Source: CBDCYN01 sp965224205 | Lineage (GTDB): Bacteria; Planctomycetota; Phycisphaerae; Phycisphaerales; Phycisphaeraceae | NCBI GenBank assembly: GCA_965224205.1 | Contig: CBDCYN010000043.1 | Span: forward strand, 1 to 64,000 | Direction: 5' to 3' | DNA: 64,000 nucleotides | Part shown: positions 54,177 to 63,669 of the stretch, piece after piece | How positions within the stretch are numbered: the stretch's first letter is position 1 | Layout: each line of letters starts with the position of its first letter | Position numbers and translations under genes: made by a program | The notes under the pieces: model-generated | Told to the model about the DNA's origin: nothing | The model's input: the letters and a program-made list of their open reading frames with translations, nothing else | The model's database searches: none

Positions 54177-55670
54177 GTGACCATGACGACTAAGAAACTA
54201 GGCCGGTTCCCTTCCTGCGACGCGGTGGATCTCGAAGCCCCGCGTGCGCCGGGGTCTTATCCGGATGGCACGAAGGAACCGTCGGCCACCCGCCCGGGCC
54301 GACGCGAGCTATCCGGACGGCTGGCGGGTTTGTCTCTGCCCCGCCAGGTATTGGTGCTGGCGATCTGGCCGCTGCTCGAGCAGTTCATGAGTTACCTCGT
54401 GGGGACGGTCGACCTATCGTTGGCGGGTCACCTGGATCGATCGCTGCAAGTCGCCGCGACCGACGCGCTGGGGGTGAGCGGGTACGTCGGGTGGCTGATG
54501 GCGATGGTGCATTCATCGGTGGGGGTCGGGGCGACGGCGATGATCGCCCGGGCCACCGGCGGTCGGCACCGGGGCCTGTCCAACGCGGTGGTGGGCCAGT
54601 CGTGCTTGCTGGCGGTCGTAAGCGGTTTGGGCGTGGGGGTGGTGATTTTTGCCGCGGCGCCCGCCATCGGCCGCACTGCGGGGTTGGAGGGGTTGAGCCT
54701 GGGCTACTGCGTGGCGTACCTGCGGATCCTGGCGGTGGCCACGCCGTTTAGTTCCCTGCTGCTGATCGGCAGCGCTGCCCTGCGCGGCGCGGGGGATACG
54801 CGGACGCCGTTCTGGGTGATGGTCGTGGTCAACGCGATCAATATCATGACCAGCTGGCTGTTGGTGTTCGGGCCCGGTTCGATCGGGGGATGGGAGGTCA
54901 CCGGGATCGCGATCGGGACTGCGGTGGCGTGGACAGCGGGGTGCGTGATCATCATGACCGCGTTGCTTCGTGGGTGGGGCGGGATCCGGCTCTACACGCA
55001 CCGGCTGCGGCCCCACGCCCATACGCTGCGTCGAGTAGTGCGGATCGGGGCCCCGGCGCTGCTCGAATCGGTCGTGGGGATGTGGCTGGGTAATTTCGTG
55101 GTGCTGATGATCGTGGGGCGGCTGGCGGTCGAGGGGGCGATCGGGGCCCACATGATCGCGATCCGGGTCGAGTCGATCAGCTTCCTGTCGGGGTACGCGT
55201 TGAGCATCGCGGCATCGACCCTCGTTGGCCAATACCTAGGGCTGGGGAATCCGCAAAGAGCCAAACAGGCGGTGGGGCTATGCTGGGGGGTGGCCTCGGT
55301 GATCATGGTATCGCTGGGTTTGGTGTTTCTGTTTGCCCCGCGGCTATTCGCGGGGGTGATCACGGATTCCCCGGTGCTGATCGAGCAGTGCGTGACGCTG
55401 ATCCAGATCTGCGGGCCGATCCAGATCTTTTTCGCTACCCACCTGGTGTTCTCCGGGGCTCTGCGTGGAGCGGGTGACACCGGCGTGACGATGTGGATGA
55501 CGAGCCTATCGATCTATCTGGTGCGTTTGCCGGCGGCATATCTGCTGGGAGTCGTTTACGAGCTGGGTCTTAACGGGGTCTGGTTAGCGTTGTGCGGGGA
55601 GCTGGTCTTGCGGGGGGGGCTGTTCGCGGGGCGGTTCTGGCACGGGGGGTGGTCGAGGATCGAGGTATGA
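54177..55670 (+). CDS. MATE-family efflux protein
   Basis: A 497-residue inner-membrane exporter with about 12 hydrophobic helices in two similar halves, using a proton or sodium gradient to expel cationic drugs or metabolites. The family patterns ALRGAGDTRTPFW (first half) and LRGAGDTGVTMWM (second half) are both present. The N-terminal 55 residues are polar and extra compared with typical MATE proteins. Start is GTG at 54177 or ATG at 54183. The stop overlaps the folP start by ATGA (55667-55670), coupling it to folate synthesis. Confidence 0.92.
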   Translation: MTMTTKKLGRFPSCDAVDLEAPRAPGSYPDGTKEPSATRPGRRELSGRLAGLSLPRQVLVLAIWPLLEQFMSYLVGTVDLSLAGHLDRSLQVAATDALGVSGYVGWLMAMVHSSVGVGATAMIARATGGRHRGLSNAVVGQSCLLAVVSGLGVGVVIFAAAPAIGRTAGLEGLSLGYCVAYLRILAVATPFSSLLLIGSAALRGAGDTRTPFWVMVVVNAINIMTSWLLVFGPGSIGGWEVTGIAIGTAVAWTAGCVIIMTALLRGWGGIRLYTHRLRPHAHTLRRVVRIGAPALLESVVGMWLGNFVVLMIVGRLAVEGAIGAHMIAIRVESISFLSGYALSIAASTLVGQYLGLGNPQRAKQAVGLCWGVASVIMVSLGLVFLFAPRLFAGVITDSPVLIEQCVTLIQICGPIQIFFATHLVFSGALRGAGDTGVTMWMTSLSIYLVRLPAAYLLGVVYELGLNGVWLALCGELVLRGGLFAGRFWHGGWSRIEV

Positions 55671-56632
55671 CAGGCATCCAACCAGATCGGGGTCACGGTC
55701 AGCCGGAGCGTGAAAATGAATCGGGTCGGGTGGTGCGTTTGCCCGATGGGGAAGCTTTGACCCTGGACCAGCCGCTGATCATGGGCGTGCTCAACGTCAC
55801 GCCCGATAGCTTCTCGGATGGGGGCTGCCATTTTGATCCCCGCACCGCGGTCCGTCGGGGGCTAGCGATGGCGGGTGAGGGAGCCGACATCATCGATGTC
55901 GGGGGCGAGTCGACCCGTCCCGGGGCCCAGCGGGTGGATCGCGATGAACAGATACGGCGGGTCGTGCCGGTGATCCAAGAACTCCGCGGGCAGCTGGATC
56001 GTGTCGGAAGCCAAGTGATGATCAGTGTCGATACGACCTCGGCGACGGTCGCCCAAGCGACCCTGGTCGCGGGGGCGGCGATGATCAACGACGTATCCGC
56101 GGGTCGTGACGACCCCGATATGTTGACCCTGGCGGCGGCCCGCTCGGCGCCCATCGTCTTGATGCACATGCGGGGCCACCCCGGGAACATGCAGGACGAC
56201 CCGCGTTATGAAAACGTTGTCGAAGAGGTATGGGGCTTCTTAAGGGAGCGTGCGGAAGCCGCGACGGCAGCGGGTGTGGGCCGTGAACGGATCCTCATCG
56301 ACCCGGGGATCGGGTTCGGCAAGACCACCGCTCACAACCTGGCTCTTCTGGCGGGGATGGCTGCGTTCGTCGAAACCGGGTACCCCGTGGTATTGGGCAC
56401 CAGCCGCAAACGGTTTATGCGGGAAGTCTGCCAACGCCCTACGCACGAACCGCTTACCGCGTTGGATATGGACCCCGCCACCTGCTGCACCACGGCATTA
56501 GGTGTGGCCGCTGGCGTGGCCATCTTTCGGGTGCACGACGTCGCGGCCAATCGGCAGGCCGCGGACCTGGCGTGGGCGATCCGTCACCGACACGCACGGC
56601 GAGAACGTGTAGGAAAATCTACGACGGGGTAA
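55667..56632 (+). CDS. folP: Dihydropteroate synthase
   Basis: A 321-residue folate-pathway enzyme joining p-aminobenzoate to the pterin. Signature GVLNVTPDSFSDGG comes early, then DIIDVGGESTRPGAQ, INDVSAG, and the closing GTSRKRFM, all as in TIM-barrel DHPS and the target of sulfonamides. The start at 55667 gives the ATGA overlap with the MATE gene, and only about 35 residues precede the signature; the frame upstream to 55592 lies inside the MATE gene. Confidence 0.95.
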   Translation: MTGIQPDRGHGQPERENESGRVVRLPDGEALTLDQPLIMGVLNVTPDSFSDGGCHFDPRTAVRRGLAMAGEGADIIDVGGESTRPGAQRVDRDEQIRRVVPVIQELRGQLDRVGSQVMISVDTTSATVAQATLVAGAAMINDVSAGRDDPDMLTLAAARSAPIVLMHMRGHPGNMQDDPRYENVVEEVWGFLRERAEAATAAGVGRERILIDPGIGFGKTTAHNLALLAGMAAFVETGYPVVLGTSRKRFMREVCQRPTHEPLTALDMDPATCCTTALGVAAGVAIFRVHDVAANRQAADLAWAIRHRHARRERVGKSTTG

Positions 56633-56741
56633 AATGCTGCTCGGTGGGGAGCCATGGATCATCGACCCCCGATAAAATCATAAGAGTCATGGGCGGGCCC
56701 AATACAAGGCCGAAACGCTCGCTTTATTCCGCGTCACGATC

Positions 56742-57266
56742 ATGCAGTATTGTTTTACGGAACACAGTCCGGTCGGCAAACTCCTGCTCGTGGGTGATGC
56801 CGAGGGGTTGCGTCGTGTATCGTTTGTAAACGCGCCCAGCCCGATCCGTATCGACCCGAGCTGGAGCTACGATCCCGCACCGTTCCGCGAGGCGATCGAC
56901 CAGCTCCATGCGTATTTCGAAGGAACGTTACGGTCCTTTACGGTCGCGCTCAACCCACAAGGAACCGCGTTTCAACACCAAGTGTGGCGTCAACTACAAA
57001 CGATCCCTTACGGGGCCACGACCTCCTATGGCCAAGTCGCGCGTGCTATCGCCAACCCACGGGGGTCGAGGGCAGTCGGCGCAGCGAACCGGAAGAACCC
57101 GCTGCCGATTCTCATCCCCTGCCACCGGGTGATCGGGACCCACGGTCAGTTGGTGGGTTATGCCTGCGGCTTAGGCCTGAAACGGACCCTTTTATCTCTC
57201 GAATCGCGATATTGTGTCTCGTCACAGCCGTCTCAAAGCCGCGGGGGCACCCCGCAGACCGTGTGA
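56742..57266 (+). CDS. ogt: Methylated-DNA--protein-cysteine methyltransferase
   Basis: A 174-residue suicidal repair protein that removes O6-alkyl groups from guanine. The active-site Cys is C127 in PCHRV; the DNA-binding helix-turn-helix is YGQVARAIANPRGSRAVG (Arg finger in RGSRAV), and the C-terminal GYACGLGLKRTLLSLE is typical. An N-terminal ribonuclease-like domain completes the fold. It is a single-domain Ogt, without the Ada transcriptional domain. Confidence 0.95.
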   Translation: MQYCFTEHSPVGKLLLVGDAEGLRRVSFVNAPSPIRIDPSWSYDPAPFREAIDQLHAYFEGTLRSFTVALNPQGTAFQHQVWRQLQTIPYGATTSYGQVARAIANPRGSRAVGAANRKNPLPILIPCHRVIGTHGQLVGYACGLGLKRTLLSLESRYCVSSQPSQSRGGTPQTV

Positions 57267-57438
57267 TTCGACAAACCGACGCGGGGGCCCTTCGGCGTTG
57301 AGACCGCCGGGCCTTTCCGAAAGGAGAACCGATGCATTTTCACACGGGACAGCACCCTGGAACGCTCACACCCCTTCAGATCGCGCCGCCAGAAGCCGTG
57401 GCGTCGGCCAGCTATGGGGCTCGACGGTCATAGCAAAC

Positions 57439-58407
57439 ATGGAGATCTTTATCCTCCTAGCGACGGCGGCGGGGCTGACGGTCGTGGCGGCCACGGTGGG
57501 GTTGATCTATACCATGGAGCACCCCGAAAGAAGGACTCTGGCCTACGCATTAGCGAAACGGATGCCCACCGACCCCTCGCAGCTGGGCGTGGCGTATTCC
57601 GAAACCACCGTGACCCTCCCCGACGCCGCTACGACGCCTGTGTGGATCCTCGAAGGCGCACAACCCGAAGGCCCACTGGTCGTGATCACCCACGGATGGA
57701 GCGCCAGCCGGTACAACGCGCTGATGCGTGCGGTGTTGTACCTTCAATACGCATCGAAACTGGTGATCTACGACATGCGTGGCCACGGGGAATCGACCGC
57801 CCAAACGTGCACCCTCGGGCGGCTAGAGCCCGGAGACCTGCTATCGATCCTCGATCAGACGAACCTCCAGCAGCGCCCGGTAGTGCTGGTGGGGATCTCG
57901 ATGGGCGCGGGGATCACGATCGCCGCAGCCGCAGACCGGGAGGCTCGAAAGCACAACATCACCGGCGTCATGATCGAGGGGCCGTATCGCTACCCGATGG
58001 AGCCGGTGGTCGGGCACCTGCGCTGCCGCCGCTGGCCGCCGTACCCGATGGTCTGGCTGGCCGACGCGTATTACCGGCTGCGGATTCCGGGGTACGAACG
58101 ATATGACCGCGCCCTGCACGCGGCCCAGCTGCGGTGTCCTCTGGTGATCCTCCATGGCAGCGACGATCCGATCTGTCCAATCGACTCGGCCAAGGCCATC
58201 GCCGATGCCGCGCCCCTGGGGCGATTCGTCCCGATCGAGGGCGCCGGCCACAGCGACCTGTTCGAGCGCGACGAACCGCTCTACCGGCAGGCCATCCGTG
58301 ATCTGTTCACATCCGCGGCCGAAGGATCGAGAATCTCCGTTGACCGTAACCATCGCCCGATGGCTTCACCCGCTTCGTCACAGCCGTCATCGCATTTCCA
58401 GGAGTAA
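57439..58407 (+). CDS. Membrane-anchored alpha/beta hydrolase
   Basis: A 322-residue hydrolase. One N-terminal membrane helix (about residues 4-25) is followed by an alpha/beta-hydrolase domain. Residues: oxyanion loop THGWSASR, nucleophile S154 in GISMGAG, acid D243 in HGSDDPICP and H271 in GAGHSDL. It resembles serine esterase/lysophospholipase families. The substrate is unknown. The start at 57439 puts the helix at the N-terminus; the frame is open upstream to 57214 but covers the end of ogt. The stop is 6 bases before the apparent deoC start, so the two genes are coupled. Confidence 0.85.
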   Translation: MEIFILLATAAGLTVVAATVGLIYTMEHPERRTLAYALAKRMPTDPSQLGVAYSETTVTLPDAATTPVWILEGAQPEGPLVVITHGWSASRYNALMRAVLYLQYASKLVIYDMRGHGESTAQTCTLGRLEPGDLLSILDQTNLQQRPVVLVGISMGAGITIAAAADREARKHNITGVMIEGPYRYPMEPVVGHLRCRRWPPYPMVWLADAYYRLRIPGYERYDRALHAAQLRCPLVILHGSDDPICPIDSAKAIADAAPLGRFVPIEGAGHSDLFERDEPLYRQAIRDLFTSAAEGSRISVDRNHRPMASPASSQPSSHFQE

Positions 58408-58412
58408 CCGCC

Positions 58413-59157
58413 ATCACGGACGCTACCGAACCCGAACTCGCCGCCAAGATCGATCACACCCTGCTTCGCCCTGAAGCGGACCGGGTCGACGTGCACAAGC
58501 ATCTAACCGAAGCCACGCAATACGGCTTCGCCGCGGTGTGCGTGAACGGGGTCTATGTCGCGGACGTGGCCAAAGCGCTACGCGGCACACCGGTCAAAAC
58601 CTGCGCCGTGGTCGGGGTTCCCGCTGGGAGCGGCCAGCCCGGCCGTCAAAGCGATCGAGGCGACCGTCGTAGTCAAGGACGGGGCCCAGGAGATCGATTT
58701 CGTCGCCCACCTGCCGAATCTTCTCAAGCGAGACCTCGTCTCAGCCAAGGCCGATTTTCTGCAAGTCGTCAAGGCGGCCCGGTCCGTGGACCCCTCGGTC
58801 ATCATAAAAGTGATCATCGAGTCGGCGTTGTTAATGAAAGACGTCAGCGACGACGAGGGCGAAGCGAGGATCGAGGCCGCTTGCCGCGCGGCCCGGGAGA
58901 CCGGCTGTGATTTCGTCAAGACCTCCACCGGGTTCCACCCCGCAGGCGGGTCGACCATCCGGGCGGTCGGCTTGATGAAAAAACACAGCGGCGGGATGTA
59001 CGTCAAAGCATCCGGCGGGATCCGTACACGAGACCAAGCCGTGCAGATGCTCAACGCCGGGGCGGACCGACTCGGCTGCTCGGCGAGTGCGGCGATCGTT
59101 CAAAATCTTCGATCATGCCGCGACCCCGCAGAGGCTGATGATGGGCATGCGGAGTGA
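58413..59157 (+). pseudogene. deoC: Deoxyribose-phosphate aldolase, one frameshift, odd start
   Basis: Cleaves 2-deoxyribose-5-phosphate in deoxynucleoside catabolism. KIDHTLLRPEA begins the fold; the Schiff-base Lys is in FVKTSTGF and the second Lys in VKASGGIRT. The frame breaks after AVVG: the sequence gtcggggttc (four G at 58614-58617) would read VVGFPLGAASPAV with three G, so a one-base insertion or sequencing error is likely. No ATG, GTG or TTG precedes the conserved start. ATC at 58413 sits 8 bases after a perfect AGGAG site (58400-58404), so initiation at ATC, or a base error in an original ATG, is possible. Confidence 0.82.
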
Positions 59158-59267
59158 CAGTTTATTCACAGCCGGGTTGTGACCGATCTCATAGGTGTGG
59201 GGACAAACGTCTCCCCCGGGGTTTCATGCCAAGCGGTTGGGTTGCAGTCTCGGAGGATTGAGCCACG

Positions 59268-60173
59268 CTATGAAACTTCTTTAAGCCTATCACGCAGGTA
59301 CGAAAGCCCCAGCCGCACCGCCAAGCCCGGGTGCTCGATCCCCTCAAACTCCAGCGACAGATAGCCGTCATAGCCCGCTTGCTCGAGGATCTTTAACTGG
59401 GCGGGGATGTCGATCTGACCGTGCCCGACGATCGCGCCCCTTAGCCCGATACCCGATGTCGTGGCGAACCAGCCCGAATCCGGGGCCGTGGGCATGTGTT
59501 CGATCGGCTTAACGTAAAAATCCTTCACGTGTACCAGCACTGCGTGCTTGGCGAGGCGGGCGACCGCTTTGACCGGGTCTTCGTTGACGCAAAGGAAATT
59601 CCCCATATCCAGGGTGAGGCTGAAATTCGGGTGGTCGACGGCTTCGAGGACCCGTTCGACACGGCCCGATGCTTGGATGAAGAACCCGTGGTTTTCCAGG
59701 GTTGTTTTGACACCATGCGCCTGGCCGTAATCGGCGATGTCTCGGATCGCCGGCACGACCGCTTCTAACGCGTCGACAAATAACGCGTCGTCGTTCACCA
59801 AGTCGTACCGACCGCTCGCTGATGCCTGCGGCCCGCGCGAGATATCGTGTCGAAGCGACGGCGCTTTAAGCTGCGCCGCCACGTCGATGTGTCGCTTGAT
59901 CGCTTCGACCGCCCGCCGCTGTTCGACCGGGGGACGCCACAACTCCGCGGCGACGCAGAAGCCCGCCACCTGTAGACCCAATTGCTCGCAACGATCCTTC
60001 AAGGCCGCTGCGTTTTCAATCGGGTCACCCAGCTCGTCATCGAGACCCTCAGGCTCGGCGAACTCCACCGCCCCGACGCCTTCGAGAGCCACTCGTTCGA
60101 GGCCCTGCTCGAGGGTGCGGTTATTTTCGCGTCGCCACCGCGACAGGCTATACGTGCTCACGGCTAGCTTCAT
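59268..60173 (-). CDS. Sugar-phosphate isomerase/epimerase-like TIM barrel protein
   Basis: A 301-residue protein of the xylose-isomerase-like/AP-endonuclease 2 superfamily. It starts MKLAVSTYSLSRWRREN, and has metal-binding Glu/His/Asp positions in VKTTLENHGFF, LDMGNFL, HVKDFYV and SLEFEGIEHPG. Such proteins are common in planctomycetes and act on sugars or inositols. The true substrate is unknown. The start at 60173 begins the barrel; the frame upstream to 60221 adds 16 residues. It is the last gene of a leftward group beginning with mlaF. Confidence 0.82.
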   Translation of the reverse strand: MKLAVSTYSLSRWRRENNRTLEQGLERVALEGVGAVEFAEPEGLDDELGDPIENAAALKDRCEQLGLQVAGFCVAAELWRPPVEQRRAVEAIKRHIDVAAQLKAPSLRHDISRGPQASASGRYDLVNDDALFVDALEAVVPAIRDIADYGQAHGVKTTLENHGFFIQASGRVERVLEAVDHPNFSLTLDMGNFLCVNEDPVKAVARLAKHAVLVHVKDFYVKPIEHMPTAPDSGWFATTSGIGLRGAIVGHGQIDIPAQLKILEQAGYDGYLSLEFEGIEHPGLAVRLGLSYLRDRLKEVS

Positions 60174-60242
60174 CACAGTCTCCACACCGGAGCGCGACCC
60201 CCACAAACCACAAACATCCATGCACCCATGGATACGTTCCCA

Positions 60243-61328
60243 TCAGAACTGCACCGGCAGCCCCTCTTCTTTCCATTTCTGGATCAGCAGCCGGAACTCC
60301 GAGACCGCTTTCTGGAGCCGCTCGAACGCGTCGTTGAGGTTGTCGTAGAGCGAAGGGTCGTTGAGGAGTTTTCCGATCGTCCCATCGGTGGTGTTGGCCT
60401 TGGCGATCGCTTGGTGGAGGGTCCCGATCGCCCCCGAGGCGTCGTCGGCAACCGCGATGTACCGCTTGATCAAGCCGTCGATGTTCACACGCGCATCGGC
60501 GATAAGGCCACGGCTATCGGTCAGCAACCCGTCGACGCTATCGGCGCTTTGCTTGAACCGCTGCGTCAGTTCGCGGAGATTCGCCGCGGCGGTCTGGACG
60601 TCGTCGCGCAGCTGCGGGTTATTGACCCACTCGTCGAGCCCCTGGGTGACGCGCTGCATCTCCGCGAGGCGCTGGTCGGCCCGGGCCATCGCGGTGGTCA
60701 GGTTCCCGAGCATCTGCCCGGAATCGACGTTTTCTAACTCCTGTTGCCGGGTGAGCTGATCCAGGTTCACCCCCACCTGCTCCCACTGTTCGCTAAGCTT
60801 CTCGATGGCGATGCCGACCTTGTCGAACCGCTCGACCATCTGCCGAAAGAGCATCGAGGGTTCGCTGATCGCCGCTTCGAGCTCGCCGGCGAATTGGCTC
60901 ACGAGCGTCAGAGACTGCCCCTCGATCTCCGCTGTGCCGTTGGTGGGAAGCAGGTCGGCGGCTTGCTGCGGGGTCAGGTCGCTGATATCAAAAGCCAGGG
61001 TTGGGCTACCCCCTAACAAAGGGCTTTCGGCCTCGACCCGCACGCCCCGGGGCACGAGCACGTCTTCGCGGATCAGCGTGGTCACGACCACCCCGGGCCG
61101 CGACGGCTGCTGGAGGTCGACCCGGGTGACCCGGCCGATATCGATCCCGCTGAGCTTGACCCGGCTGCCTTCGCCCAAACCGCTGGCGTTGGTGAGTCGC
61201 ACCCGGATCTCGTAGCCCTTTTCCAGCCACGCGGGCAGGTAGCCGAACAACATCAGCAGGACCCCGAAGCCGGCGAAGCCGACCAACGCGGTGAGCCCGA
61301 CGATCGTGTTGCGCGTTTGTTCTTTCAT
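60243..61328 (-). CDS. MlaD-family (MCE domain) lipid-transport protein
   Basis: A 361-residue protein with one N-terminal membrane helix (about residues 11-29) and a periplasmic MCE domain (YEIRVRLTNASGLGEGSRVKL with the VRLTNASGL pattern, to about residue 115), followed by a long alpha-helical tail. In Gram-negative bacteria MlaD works with MlaE and MlaF to move phospholipids between membranes. Its start overlaps the mlaF stop by ATGA (61325-61328). No permease (MlaE) gene lies in this window. The downstream gene is a TIM-barrel protein, and the usual mlaBC genes are absent. Confidence 0.88.
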   Translation of the reverse strand: MKEQTRNTIVGLTALVGFAGFGVLLMLFGYLPAWLEKGYEIRVRLTNASGLGEGSRVKLSGIDIGRVTRVDLQQPSRPGVVVTTLIREDVLVPRGVRVEAESPLLGGSPTLAFDISDLTPQQAADLLPTNGTAEIEGQSLTLVSQFAGELEAAISEPSMLFRQMVERFDKVGIAIEKLSEQWEQVGVNLDQLTRQQELENVDSGQMLGNLTTAMARADQRLAEMQRVTQGLDEWVNNPQLRDDVQTAAANLRELTQRFKQSADSVDGLLTDSRGLIADARVNIDGLIKRYIAVADDASGAIGTLHQAIAKANTTDGTIGKLLNDPSLYDNLNDAFERLQKAVSEFRLLIQKWKEEGLPVQF

Positions 61329-62473
61329 AGGGGGTTCTCGGTTGAAGGGGGCAGGTCCGCGTCGGCGAACCCGGCGCGGATCATGGCCAGCTGGTCCTGA
61401 TCCGCCTGACCGCGGATGAAGCGTTGGACCACGTCGTTATCGGTGTTGTGGAACGCCACCGGCTCATCGTCGGCGATGATCCGCCCCTCGTAGACCATGA
61501 CCATACGGTCGGCGATCTTGTTGGCGCTGGTCATGTCGTGGGTGACCACCACGCTGGTCATGCACAGCCGATGAGCGAGGTTGAGGATCAGCTCGTTGAT
61601 CACGTCCGAGCGGATCGGGTCCAGCCCGGTCGTCGGCTCATCGTAGAGCATCACCTTGGGCCGCAGCATCACCGCCCGGGCCAGGGCCACGCGTTTCCTC
61701 TGGCCCCCGGAAAGATCGGCGGGCATCTTCGCTTCAATCCCGGCCAGCCCCACCATCCCCAGCACCTCCGAGCACAGCCGCTGACGTTCTTGAGCGTCGT
61801 ACAGGCCGTGCTCCTCGAGAGGGAAACAGATGTTCTCGCCCACGGTCATGGAATCGAACAGGGCCCCCATCTGAAACAAGAACCCGATCTGCTTGCGGAC
61901 CGCCACCAGCTGCCGGTCGCCGAGGTGGTCGATCCGGTTGCCTTCAAAGAAAATCTTCCCGGTGTTGGGCTTGATCAACCCGGCGATGTTCTTGAGCAGG
62001 ACGCTCTTGCCCACACCGCTGGGGCCGATGATCACCGTGATCTGGCCCCGGTGCAGATTCAGGCTCACACCGTTGAGCACGCGCAGCGACCCGAACGAGA
62101 CATGCAGGTCGTCAAGCCGGATAATCGGCGGGTCAGTCCCATCGGAGCACGGGCGGGTATCACCTCGCGGGTGTGTTTGTTCCGTAAGCTCGGATAAGAG
62201 CGTTGACCCCGGATGCGTTTGTTGCGGCTTTTGAGTATCTCCCGAAGCGGGATCCGTCAGGTGGGCCGGAGACTCGACGCGGCCGGGCCCTGGGTGGATT
62301 TCGCGGGGGATTTCGTCCTCACCCGGCTCGTTAGCCTGTGGAGGTTTTTTGAGTAACCGCGACAACAGATCGTCGGGACCCGAACCTTTCCGGGCCTTGG
62401 CGGGATTCGAGGATTGCCCCCCCGGCCACAACCCGCCTTGCTCACCGTCGTCTTGTGGTGTGTTTTCGCTCAA
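61325..62473 (-). CDS. MlaF-like ABC transporter ATP-binding protein with long N-terminal extension
   Basis: A 382-residue ATPase. Walker A is GPSGVGKSVLL, signature LSGGQRKRVALARA, Walker B VMLYDEPTTGLDP and the H-loop is VVTHDM. These follow MlaF/Ttg2A closely. The first about 115 residues are Pro-, Gly-, Glu- and Thr-rich and do not belong to the ABC domain; usual MlaF proteins begin near IIRLDDLHVSFG. It overlaps mlaD (ATGA 61325-61328) and the DegT gene (ATGA 62470-62473). A later start within the extension is possible, but the second overlap supports 62473. Confidence 0.88.
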   Translation of the reverse strand: MSENTPQDDGEQGGLWPGGQSSNPAKARKGSGPDDLLSRLLKKPPQANEPGEDEIPREIHPGPGRVESPAHLTDPASGDTQKPQQTHPGSTLLSELTEQTHPRGDTRPCSDGTDPPIIRLDDLHVSFGSLRVLNGVSLNLHRGQITVIIGPSGVGKSVLLKNIAGLIKPNTGKIFFEGNRIDHLGDRQLVAVRKQIGFLFQMGALFDSMTVGENICFPLEEHGLYDAQERQRLCSEVLGMVGLAGIEAKMPADLSGGQRKRVALARAVMLRPKVMLYDEPTTGLDPIRSDVINELILNLAHRLCMTSVVVTHDMTSANKIADRMVMVYEGRIIADDEPVAFHNTDNDVVQRFIRGQADQDQLAMIRAGFADADLPPSTENPL

Positions 62474-63576
62474 TGGAAAAACTCGCCGATGGCGTGTGCG
62501 ACCTGGCGCTGCTGATCTTCGGTTAGACCGGGGTAGATGGGCAGGCTTAAAACCTCCGCCGCGGCTTGTTCAGCTCGGGGCAGGTCCCCGGGACGGTACC
62601 CCAGATCGACGAACGCCTCTTGAAGATGCAAGGGCAAGGGGTAATACACTTCACAACCGATCCCACGCTCCTGTAGCCACGCCCGCAATCCATCGCGGCG
62701 ACCGTCGCCAACCCTTAGGGTGTACTGATGATACACATGACGCGTCCCTGGTAACTCTGTCGGTCGTATCAGCGGTAACCCCTCCAAATATTGATCGTAC
62801 CGCGCCGCTTGAGCCCGCCTTTGATCTGTCCATGACGCCAGGTGAGGCAGCTTGATTCTCAGGATCGCCGCTTGGAGGGCATCGATCCTAAAGTTGCCGC
62901 CGATCGCGGCGTGGTGGTACCGATCCCGCTGGCCGTGAACACGCAGCAGGCGCAGGCGATCGGCCAGGTCATCGTCGTGGGTCGTGCACGCCCCGGCATC
63001 CCCGAACGCGGATAGGTTTTTCGTCGGATAGAAACTCAAGCACCCGACGTGCCCGATCGTCCCGGCGGCTTGGTCGCCGACGCGTGCGCCAATCGCTTGG
63101 GCGGCGTCTTCGATCACAGCCAGCTGGTGGGTCCGTGCGGTCGTCATGAGCGACCCCATATCCGCGGGCTGGCCATAGAGGTGCACCGGCACCATGGCGC
63201 GCGTCCGGTCGGTGATCGCTTGCTCGACAAGGGCGGGGTCGAGGTTGAACGTCACCGGGTCGATATCCACGAAAACCGGTTTGGCCCCGAGCCGGGCGAT
63301 ACCGCTAGCGGTCGAGAAAAAAGTAAACGGGCTGGTGATCACCTCGTCGCCGGGGCCGATGCCCAGGGCCATCAACGCCATGAGCAGAGCGTCGGTGCCG
63401 CTCGAGACACCCACCGCGTGTTGGACGCCACAGCTCGTGGCCAGTTCCCGCTCGAATGCTTCGACCTCCTCGCCGAGCACGAACCGGCCCGACCGGGCGG
63501 TCGCCTCGAAGGCCTCGCATAGCTGCGGCAGCAGGGGCAGGTGTTGAGGCACCAGGTCTAGCAATGGCACCGGCAT
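62470..63576 (-). CDS. DegT/DnrJ/EryC1/StrS aminotransferase
   Basis: A 368-residue PLP enzyme that aminates nucleotide-linked keto-sugars. The PLP Lys is in FYPTKNLSAFGDAG, the aldimine region DAAQAIGA is present, and GIGPGDEVITSPFTFFST and the FRIDALQAAIL helix are typical. The start at 63576 (MPVPLLDL) is chosen because the family begins here and AGGAAC lies 8 bases upstream; ATG at 63627 would add 17 residues. It probably makes an amino sugar for a surface glycan. It overlaps mlaF by ATGA and follows a gmhA-like gene. Confidence 0.92.
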   Translation of the reverse strand: MPVPLLDLVPQHLPLLPQLCEAFEATARSGRFVLGEEVEAFERELATSCGVQHAVGVSSGTDALLMALMALGIGPGDEVITSPFTFFSTASGIARLGAKPVFVDIDPVTFNLDPALVEQAITDRTRAMVPVHLYGQPADMGSLMTTARTHQLAVIEDAAQAIGARVGDQAAGTIGHVGCLSFYPTKNLSAFGDAGACTTHDDDLADRLRLLRVHGQRDRYHHAAIGGNFRIDALQAAILRIKLPHLASWTDQRRAQAARYDQYLEGLPLIRPTELPGTRHVYHQYTLRVGDGRRDGLRAWLQERGIGCEVYYPLPLHLQEAFVDLGYRPGDLPRAEQAAAEVLSLPIYPGLTEDQQRQVAHAIGEFFH

Positions 63577-63669
63577 GACGGTTCCTGGGTGAGGGCTTTC
63601 ATGGACGGGTTGGACAACTTCAAGCATAGAACAAGGCCCGTAACGTGCCAAATACGACGCAGCGGGGCG

